A stretch of 10,953 bases of DNA, from the NCBI GenBank assembly GCA_049324235.1, contig JBMOLJ010000058.1, forward strand, positions 1 to 10,953. Reading direction: 5' to 3'. Within the stretch, counting starts at the first letter, position 1. Every line of letters begins with the position of its first letter. The DNA comes from UBA1431 sp049324235. Lineage in GTDB: Bacteria; Bacillota; Clostridia; Christensenellales; UBA1431. Shown one piece after another: positions 6,797 through 10,953 of this stretch. The notes below the pieces were generated by a model. It worked only from the letters and a program-made list of their open reading frames with translations, was not told the origin of the DNA and did not search any database. A program made the translations under genes and the position numbers.

Positions 6797-7858
6797 TTAA
6801 TCGTTGATTTGCTCTTTAATCTCTATAAACGTAGGCAGGTTTTTAAGGAACATTTGGGCAGCTTCGGGATCGAAATGCGTTCCGCTCCCAAGCTTTATCT
6901 CCTTCACAACTTCTTCTATCCCCCACGCCTCTTTATACGGCCGCTTGGACAGCAGCGCGTCGAATACGTCTACAACCGCCGTTATTCTCCCTGTAAGCGG
7001 TATCTTCTCCGCTTTCAGGCCCAAAGGATAACCGGTACCGTCCCATTTTTCATGATGCGTCAGGGCTATCTCTTCAGCCATGTTGATGACCTCCGATGCG
7101 CTGCCCTTGAGTATCTCGGCCCCTTTGACGGTATGCGCCTTCATGATTTCCCACTCATCTGCGGTGAGTTTTCCGGGCTTGAGCAAAATATCATCCGGTA
7201 TCCCGATCTTGCCGATATCGTGCATCATGCTGGCCTGTTTGATCAGTTCGCACTGTACGTACCCAAGCCCGAGTGCTCTTGCGAGCTCGCGGGCATACAG
7301 GCCGATACGCGTAATATGCCCTCCCGAGTTATAGTCCCTGAACTCCGCGGCGCGCAAAAGCCTGTCTATTAGTTCGGTCTGGAGCAAATAAAATTTTTCC
7401 GTTCGGTCCCTTACTTTTTCTACCAGGAACATGTTGTTTTCTTTGATTTGATTATGCAGAAGGCGGATCTCCAGCAGGTTGCGGATACGCATGATTACTT
7501 CGGTATGGTTGAAGGGCTTTTCAATATAGTCCTTCGCCCCGAGTTCCAGCGCCCTAAGCCGCGTGTCCTGATCGTTTTGCGCGGTAATGACGATAACCGA
7601 AATATACTCCGTATCATCTTTATCCGCCATAGCCCGAAGCTGCTCCAAAACCTGAAGGCCATCCAGGAAAGGCATCCTTAAATCAAGCAATATAAGGTCG
7701 GGCCTGTAGGAAATATAGGTTTTAAGCACTTTCCTCGAATCGGTAAGCGACCGGAAATTTTCGTAATGGTTTATGCGCAGTAGCTTCTCAAGGAGCAGGA
7801 CGTTTGTCGGGCTATCGTCCACTATGAGTATTTTTGACTTTGTTGGATCGATGTCCAT
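6797..7858 (-). CDS. Response regulator with receiver and HD-GYP domains (putative c-di-GMP phosphodiesterase)
   Basis: This 353-residue protein starts at ATG 7858 with GGTGG close upstream. The receiver domain (about 8-130) has the acidic pair in ILIVDDSP, phospho-acceptor Asp 59 in DLILLDLRMP, the T/S position in VIVITAQ and Lys 114 in YIEKPF. A helical linker (about 131-165) leads to an HD-GYP domain (about 166-353) with GGHITRIG, the HD pair 213-214 in MMHDIGKIGIPDD, HHEKWDGTGYP (268-278) and VVDVFDAL. All residues known to bind the metal centre and c-di-GMP in active family members appear present, so hydrolysis of c-di-GMP to pGpG or GMP is expected (family knowledge). This architecture matches RpfG-type regulators. 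It lies 14 nt upstream of the hybrid kinase on the same strand, so the two are cotranscribed and very likely form one phosphorelay. The leader upstream is AT-rich, with only weak promoter-like sequences near 7920-7945. Confidence 0.94.
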   Translation of the reverse strand: MDIDPTKSKILIVDDSPTNVLLLEKLLRINHYENFRSLTDSRKVLKTYISYRPDLILLDLRMPFLDGLQVLEQLRAMADKDDTEYISVIVITAQNDQDTRLRALELGAKDYIEKPFNHTEVIMRIRNLLEIRLLHNQIKENNMFLVEKVRDRTEKFYLLQTELIDRLLRAAEFRDYNSGGHITRIGLYARELARALGLGYVQCELIKQASMMHDIGKIGIPDDILLKPGKLTADEWEIMKAHTVKGAEILKGSASEVINMAEEIALTHHEKWDGTGYPLGLKAEKIPLTGRITAVVDVFDALLSKRPYKEAWGIEEVVKEIKLGSGTHFDPEAAQMFLKNLPTFIEIKEQIND

Positions 7859-8120
7859 TATGCCACCACATCTCTCTTAGGCGCTCTGGTTGTCAGCATA
7901 AATGCAATCGTATGTTTTTATATATCAATAAATAAGGCAAAAATTAAACGCAAAAAACAGGTATGCACGGTAGAAAACATGGTCGGGGAGGCTAATCAGG
8001 TGCGGCCGGATTTTGGTCTGCGTATCTTAGCGGCCAGCAATGTTATCGGGGGATAATAACGCTGCATAACCGGACAAAATATGCGCCGCTTCCCCGCCAA
8101 ACGCCAGAAATGTTGTATAA
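7859..8120. other. Spacer upstream of the signalling operon
   Basis: There is no supported gene. The first 90 bases are AT-rich and should hold the minus-strand promoter of the response regulator; TATATA near 7920-7925 with a poor -35 is the best candidate. Further on, a fluent 25-codon frame from ATG 7979 (VRPDFGLRILAASNVIGG, ending at TAA) has no ribosome binding site. GGCCG and CGGCC segments near 8003 and 8030 could pair. I looked for a c-di-GMP riboswitch consensus here because of the HD-GYP gene and did not find one. Confidence 0.3.
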
Positions 8121-8360
8121 ACGCTTGTATTCAGCTTTATTGTTGATGAACTGGTCAAAGCCGGAGAATACAGAATAATCAGCGTCTCGGATGATAAATT
8201 CGTTTTAAGAAAGGCTAACCGGAAACTTGGTTATTCGTTAAACACAATAAGGCGCCGTGGAGTAAAAAGGAATAATATAGATGGACTGGTTAAATTGATT
8301 CAGTTGAAAAACGAAGACGATCTGTTTAACGCATCGAACCCAAGCGCAATTTTAAGGTAA
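8121..8360 (+). pseudogene. Startless coding-like frame, remnant of an unknown protein
   Basis: After TAA 8118-8120 a frame stays open for 79 codons to TAA 8358, with no ATG, GTG or TTG near its beginning; only a CTG falls in frame. The translation has a convincing mix of charged and hydrophobic residues: DELVKAGEYRIISVSDDKFV, then LRKANRKLGYSLNTIRRRG, then NNIDGLVKLIQLKNEDDLFN. In a different frame ATG 8110 reads MLYKRLYSALLL before drifting off, so a frameshift near 8145 could join the two into one small protein. I do not recognise the family. It precedes a hairpin at 8421-8447 that could end its transcript. It could be a decayed gene, an indel-damaged intact gene, or a chance frame; its fluency favours one of the first two. 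Confidence 0.35.
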
Positions 8361-8420
8361 CCAAGGAAAACCCTTAGGTATCATTTGCCCTAATTTATTT
8401 ATTCGCATCCCATTTACAAA

Positions 8421-8447
8421 AACCCCGTCTGAGCACCGGACGGGGTT
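8421..8447. terminator. 9-bp GC-rich hairpin, U tract on the minus-strand side
   Basis: AACCCCGTC (8421-8429) and GACGGGGTT (8439-8447) pair perfectly around a 9-nt loop. Read on the minus strand it is followed by TTTTTG, a good intrinsic terminator tail; on the plus strand only AAATTATT follows. No minus-strand gene is seen to its right, so it may act in both directions at the end of the 8121-8360 remnant. Confidence 0.5.
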
Positions 8448-8455
8448 AAATTATT

Positions 8456-8579
8456 GCCCGCGGCATGAATCAACCGCTTTTTCGTTTGCCGGAACCGGCC
8501 GGCGCGGGCACTTAATTTTGCGGGCTTTTTGACCGAAATACTCTATGCATCTCAAAATCTGAATAACCGGAGTGATCAC
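8456..8579 (+). promoter_or_regulatory. GC-rich leader and putative promoter of the bacteriohemerythrin gene
   Basis: GCCCGC at 8456-8461 can pair with GCGGGC at 8504-8509 or at 8520-8525; the second copy is followed by five Ts (8526-8530). A CCGGAACCGG hairpin lies between. This could be a terminator with an alternative fold. TTGACC (8529-8534) is a fair -35 with CAAAAT (8553-8558) 18 bp on. The ribosome binding site GGAGTGA (8569-8575) fixes the gene start at ATG 8580. Confidence 0.35.
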
Positions 8580-8978
8580 ATGGAATGGACAAACGATCTT
8601 TCAGTTGGCGTAACCAAAATTGACGCCCAGCATAAACAACTCATCATGCGCGTCAATGCTTTTTTTGATGCGGTGGAAACCTCCACCGCCAACCAGGAGG
8701 TATTAAAGGTCCTCAAATTTCTGGAGGCCTATGTTGTAACGCATTTTCAGGATGAGGAAGCGCTGCAATTGGAATACAGGTATCCGCAATACCAGCAGCA
8801 TAAAAAGATTCACGAGGATTTCATCAAAACCGTGCATGGGATTATGGATGATATCAGGAAAAACGGGTTTACAGCCGTAACGCAGACGCTCGTTGGAACA
8901 ACGCTCATCAACTGGCTTGTTACGCACATTAAAAACGAAGACAAAAAAGTGGGGCAGCACATACGTAACTGCGCCTGA
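8580..8978 (+). CDS. Bacteriohemerythrin
   Basis: I chose ATG 8580 over the earlier TTG 8529 because GGAGTGA sits 4 nt upstream and the family normally begins with M-x-W as here (MEWTNDLSVGV). The 132-residue length is typical. All seven non-heme di-iron ligands are visible: His 18 in KIDAQHKQL, His 55 and Glu 59 in THFQDEEAL, His 74 and His 78 in QHKKIHEDF, and His 116 and Asp 121 in THIKNEDKK. The protein should bind O2 reversibly at a Fe-O-Fe centre in the cytoplasm, and in anaerobes and microaerophiles is thought to buffer, deliver or sense oxygen. It is a stand-alone domain without a chemoreceptor or signalling fusion. It is a single gene with its own leader, transcribed away from the kinase operon 0.7 kb to the left. 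An independent O2-protection role is as likely as any link with that operon. Confidence 0.94.
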   Translation: MEWTNDLSVGVTKIDAQHKQLIMRVNAFFDAVETSTANQEVLKVLKFLEAYVVTHFQDEEALQLEYRYPQYQQHKKIHEDFIKTVHGIMDDIRKNGFTAVTQTLVGTTLINWLVTHIKNEDKKVGQHIRNCA

Positions 8979-9003
8979 ACATCACCGGCTATAAAACAAA
9001 AGA

Positions 9004-9030
9004 GGACTTCCCCTTTCGGGAAGCTGGTCC
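9004..9030 (+). repeat. Interrupted hairpin after the hemerythrin gene
   Basis: GGACTTCCC (9004-9012) pairs with GGGAA (9018-9022) and GTCC (9027-9030), leaving a CTTTC loop and a GCTG bulge. It begins 25 bp past the hemerythrin stop and lies directly before the larger hairpin at 9033. No T tract follows. Confidence 0.5.
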
Positions 9031-9032
9031 CT

Positions 9033-9087
9033 GCACAAAGCCAACCCCGCATTCAACCCGTATCTGAAAGCGGGGTTGGCCTTGTGC
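9033..9087. terminator. Long stable hairpin between hemerythrin and mtnA
   Basis: The arms at 9033-9050 and 9070-9087 pair in 17 of 18 positions (one A-C mismatch) with a 19-nt loop, and the core GCCAACCCCGC is perfect. It is very stable but has no U tract on either strand. It probably marks the 3' end of the hemerythrin message, by rho-independent pausing or as an exonuclease block, or forms part of the mtnA leader. Confidence 0.5.
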
Positions 9088-9231
9088 TGATGCGCGTTAT
9101 GTTTTAAAATGCAGGTAGGCTGGCATGAAAATGCTGAGAAGAACCGATGATGAAAAAGCTTTCGGTTATAAGAGAGGGTAGCTTGCAGCTACTGGGGAAA
9201 CTGATTGAAAAGCAAAAACGAGGTCGTTCAC
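9082..9231 (+). promoter_or_regulatory. Putative promoter and structured leader of mtnA
   Basis: TTGTGC (9082-9087) and TAAAAT (9105-9110) are spaced 17 bp, a modest sigma-A promoter whose -35 overlaps the preceding hairpin. The leader then holds an 18-codon open frame from ATG 9125 (behind AGGTAGG) to TAG 9179, an AACCGA/TCGGTT hairpin (about 9142-9167), and a perfect GTAGCT/AGCTAC hairpin (about 9178-9192). No S-box (SAM-I) consensus was seen, although such genes are often under one in Firmicutes. Confidence 0.35.
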
Positions 9232-10269
9232 ATGGATGAAGTACGGGCACTCGAATATTCGGACAAAAAACTCAAGATACTGGACCAGACGCTGCTTCCG
9301 GCCCAGACGGCGTACCGCACAATAGAAACCGTGGAGGATATTTTTGACGCAATACGGACATTGCAGGTCAGGGGCGCGCCCGCAATCGGCATATGTGCTG
9401 CATACGGCCTGGTGCTGGCCGCCCACGCCGCGCCTGCGTCAGACTATGACGCGTTTATGGCCGCGCTCCAAAAAGATGCGGAGTATATCGCCGCTTCCCG
9501 GCCCACGGCGGTGAACCTTTTCTGGGCAATCGAACGCATGACCGCGGTGGCCGCGGGCTTGAAAGGCCGCCCCGTGCCCGAGATCATCGATGCGCTGGAA
9601 AATGAGGCGCGCCTGATCGAACAGGAGGATGTGGCGATCAATCGCGCGATTGGGGAAAATCTGCTCGGTTTGCTGCGTGACGGAGACACGGTTCTGACGC
9701 ACTGCAATGCGGGCATCCTCGCGACCGCAGGCTACGGAACGGCTTTGTCGCCCGTTTATCTGGCAAAGGAACGCGGTATGAACATCCGGGTATACGCCGA
9801 TGAAACGCGGCCGCTTTTGCAGGGGTCACGCCTGACCGCGTACGAACTGCTAAAAAACGGAATCGATGTGACGCTCATCTGCGACAGCATGGCCGCAACG
9901 GTGATGTCCAAAGGCATTATCGACGCCGTCATCGTCGGGTGCGACAGGGTCGCCGCAAACGGGGACACAGCCAACAAGATCGGCACGCTCGGCCTGTCCA
10001 TACTGGCCCGGCACTTCGGTATCCCGATGTATATCGCCGCCCCAACTCCCACCATAGACATGGCATGCCCTACGGGAAGCGATATACCCATCGAGGAGCG
10101 GGAGCGCGATGAAATCATTTGCAAAGACGGGATTTGGACAGCGCCCCGGGACATCAAGGTATTCAATCCGGCCTTCGACGTGACGCCGTGGGAAAACATC
10201 ACCGCGATTGCGACTGAGAAAGGGATCGCCCGCGCGCCGTATGCCGAAAGCCTGAAGGCGTTATTTTAG
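9232..10269 (+). CDS. mtnA: S-methyl-5-thioribose-1-phosphate isomerase
   Basis: The enzyme converts methylthioribose-1-phosphate to methylthioribulose-1-phosphate in the methionine salvage pathway. ATG 9232 behind GAGGT (9220-9224) gives 345 residues, the usual family length; a TTG at 9205 would add nine residues unlike family N-termini. Diagnostic motifs: RGAPAIG (47-53), TAVNLFWAIERM near 92-103, the catalytic Cys 158 in THCNAGILATAGYGTA, the catalytic Asp 238 in GCDRVAANGDTANKIGT, and PTPTIDMACPTGSDIPIEER near 271-290. These set it apart from the related eIF2B and ribose-1,5-bisphosphate isomerases, which lack this Cys context. It stands alone: no mtnK, mtnB, mtnD or nucleosidase is in view, and terminators follow. 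In anaerobes MtnA can also serve truncated salvage or shunt routes (established for some bacteria); which one applies here cannot be told. Confidence 0.95.
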   Translation: MDEVRALEYSDKKLKILDQTLLPAQTAYRTIETVEDIFDAIRTLQVRGAPAIGICAAYGLVLAAHAAPASDYDAFMAALQKDAEYIAASRPTAVNLFWAIERMTAVAAGLKGRPVPEIIDALENEARLIEQEDVAINRAIGENLLGLLRDGDTVLTHCNAGILATAGYGTALSPVYLAKERGMNIRVYADETRPLLQGSRLTAYELLKNGIDVTLICDSMAATVMSKGIIDAVIVGCDRVAANGDTANKIGTLGLSILARHFGIPMYIAAPTPTIDMACPTGSDIPIEERERDEIICKDGIWTAPRDIKVFNPAFDVTPWENITAIATEKGIARAPYAESLKALF

Positions 10270-10523
10270 GATGGCGGTTGATACCGCAGTTCAGCGAGAA
10301 CGCAATACGCCTCAATATGGCAATGATAACGCCTGCCGGCAATTCGGGGATGAAATACGTTATGACATTTCGGGTTAATGCTATGTCCGGCGTCATGTAC
10401 ATAGTGCTCCCATGTTTTGTTAGCTTAGAGGGAATGTCTGGTTTTAGAGGAGAAAACTGGAGCCTCTTGAGCAGAAATATGTTTATTGGCATGTAATTGA
10501 GATGTTGAACTTTTGAAGGACAG
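10270..10523. other. Downstream region of mtnA with conflicting open frames
   Basis: Several frames are open at once: plus strand from TTG 10278 to 10496 (72 residues), a 36-codon frame from ATG 10271, and minus strand 10492 to 10199 (97 residues, overlapping the end of mtnA). None has a good ribosome binding site or a family I recognise, and they exclude each other. At most one is real, and possibly none. Confidence 0.3.
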
Positions 10524-10567
10524 GAGCCAACTTACGTTGGCTCTTCGGGTTTTCCCGGAGGATTTTT
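10524..10567 (+). terminator. Double hairpin terminator downstream of mtnA
   Basis: GAGCCAAC (10524-10531) and GTTGGCTC (10536-10543) form a perfect 8-bp stem with a TTAC loop. Immediately after, CTTCGGG (10543-10549) and CCCGGAG (10554-10560) form a second stem with a TTTT loop, followed by GATTTTTG. The second stem with its five Ts is the better intrinsic terminator; the two may act together. Confidence 0.65.
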
Positions 10568-10616
10568 GAATTACCGTCGGATAATGATATTATTATATTT
10601 ATATTAAGAAAAACAG

Positions 10617-10645
10617 TTGCATTTTCCATACGTTCCTCTTATAAT
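10617..10645 (+). promoter_or_regulatory. Near-consensus sigma-A promoter
   Basis: TTGCAT (10617-10622) and a perfect TATAAT (10640-10645) are separated by exactly 17 bp, with AT-rich DNA upstream. This is the best promoter in the window. Transcription would start near 10652. A second -10-like GATAAT at 10683-10688 could give a shorter transcript from about 10695. No open reading frame follows; a long hairpin does. Confidence 0.65.
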
Positions 10646-10651
10646 TTATGT

Positions 10652-10791
10652 ACACAATTTATTCAGCATAATTTGTTAACAGGATAATATACTTTTTAGT
10701 AGTTAGACGGTTAGGCTGAGAAAAGAGAGCCTCGGTTAGCTTTATTGCTAATGGAGGTTTGTTTTATTTTCTCGGCCATTCGTCTTTTTTT
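10652..10791 (+). ncRNA. Candidate small structured RNA ending in an intrinsic terminator
   Basis: Downstream of the promoter the sequence folds into one long imperfect hairpin. AGACG 10705-10709 pairs with CGTCT 10781-10785; GGCTGAGAAAA 10714-10724 with TTTTCTCGGCC 10767-10777 (one wobble); AGCCTC 10728-10733 with GAGGTT 10754-10759; TTAGC 10736-10740 with GCTAA 10747-10751, leaving a TTTATT loop. Seven Ts (10785-10791) follow directly. The transcript would be about 140 nt, or about 97 nt from the second -10. It lacks the SRP RNA tetraloop region, and its internal loops are smaller than the central bubble of 6S RNA. It could be a stand-alone small RNA, or a terminated leader of a gene beyond the window. 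The fold is seen directly; its role is inference. Confidence 0.5.
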
Positions 10792-10953
10792 GCGTAAAAC
10801 TTCAAGTTTTTGAATGGACGTCTTTCATCAAATTCCTCGGCCGACACACATATACATGTGCGCACATACATTGGAGCCTCTGTTAAAGGATATACCGCTT
10901 TGCTTGATTTTGCGTTCCTTGTCTCAAATGATATCGGGGAGAGTACCCCCCGC
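10792..10953. other. Right end of window, no gene seen
   Basis: There is no open frame of note. A perfect 12-bp palindrome, ATGTGCGCACAT, lies at 10856-10867, and TCGGCCGA at 10837-10844. GAGCCTCTGTTA at about 10874-10885 echoes GAGCCTCGGTTA in the hairpin at 10727-10738. GGGG and CCCC flank AGAGTA at the far right. These could be operator sites or the start of another structured leader. Confidence 0.2.

Noticed and set aside
7859..8120. c-di-GMP (GEMM) riboswitch near the HD-GYP gene
   Set aside because: The conserved GEMM segments (such as CACGCACAGGGCAAACC) are not present on either strand.
8979..9231. SAM-I (S-box) riboswitch upstream of mtnA
   Set aside because: No GGNGAGGGACTGGCCC-like or GAAACC core could be found; the hairpins present have a different order.
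10199..10492. 97-codon minus-strand frame downstream of mtnA
   Set aside because: It overlaps the mtnA 3' end antisense, competes with two plus-strand frames, has no ribosome binding site and no family I recognise.
10278..10496. 72-codon plus-strand frame downstream of mtnA
   Set aside because: It begins at a TTG without a ribosome binding site, and the same stretch is open in other frames; kept only as an undecided intergenic region.
10717..10830. Minus-strand basic frame (MAEKIKQTSISNKANRG) antisense to the hairpin
   Set aside because: It is only 22 codons from its ATG with no ribosome binding site, and the sequence is better explained by the paired stems and T run of the plus-strand RNA.

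Overview
The window reads as chromosomal DNA of an anaerobic, Gram-positive-type bacterium, most likely a member of the Clostridia (inference). The reasons are strong AGGAGG-like ribosome binding sites, AT-rich intergenic DNA around moderately GC-rich genes, sigma-A-like promoters, a DUF2148 ferredoxin-type protein, a bacteriohemerythrin, a lipoprotein with a Gram-positive-style signal peptide, and a Cache-type hybrid histidine kinase. No tRNA, rRNA, CRISPR array or insertion sequence was recognised by eye.

Layout, left to right: (1) 1-534, the C-terminal end of an FAD/NAD(P)-dependent oxidoreductase of the old-yellow-enzyme/2-enoate reductase type, followed by a strong hairpin. (2) 873-1412, a DUF2148 cysteine-motif protein, followed by another hairpin. 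(3) 1644-1888, a small protein with a twofold internal repeat, apparently broken by a one-base frameshift just after its start. (4) 2160-3119, a tandem two-domain GNAT acetyltransferase. (5) 3304-3819, a 37-residue single-span membrane peptide and a cupredoxin lipoprotein whose frame is broken by one extra T. (6) 3849-7858, minus strand, a two-gene signalling operon: a REC-HD-GYP response regulator followed 14 nt later by a dCache-PAS-HisKA-HATPase-REC hybrid kinase. (7) 7859-8579, a long non-genic stretch with a startless coding-like frame and several hairpins. (8) 8580-8978, bacteriohemerythrin. (9) 9232-10269, mtnA (methylthioribose-1-phosphate isomerase), preceded by a structured spacer and followed by terminators. 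(10) 10568-10953, AT-rich DNA with a consensus-like promoter upstream of a long hairpin ending in seven Ts, a candidate small RNA.

How the genes may work together: the kinase and HD-GYP regulator form a credible pathway from an extracellular ligand to cyclic-di-GMP degradation. The bacteriohemerythrin on the other side of the 0.7-kb spacer could bind O2, but nothing in the sequence ties it to the kinase. MtnA belongs to the methionine salvage pathway, and no other salvage gene is in view. Two clear single-base frameshifts (near 1658 and 3636), a startless frame (8121-8360) and a short membrane peptide suggest either local gene decay or indel errors in the assembly. The most interesting item without a protein is the promoter-hairpin-terminator unit at 10617-10791. 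I saw no convincing new defence or biosynthetic system.
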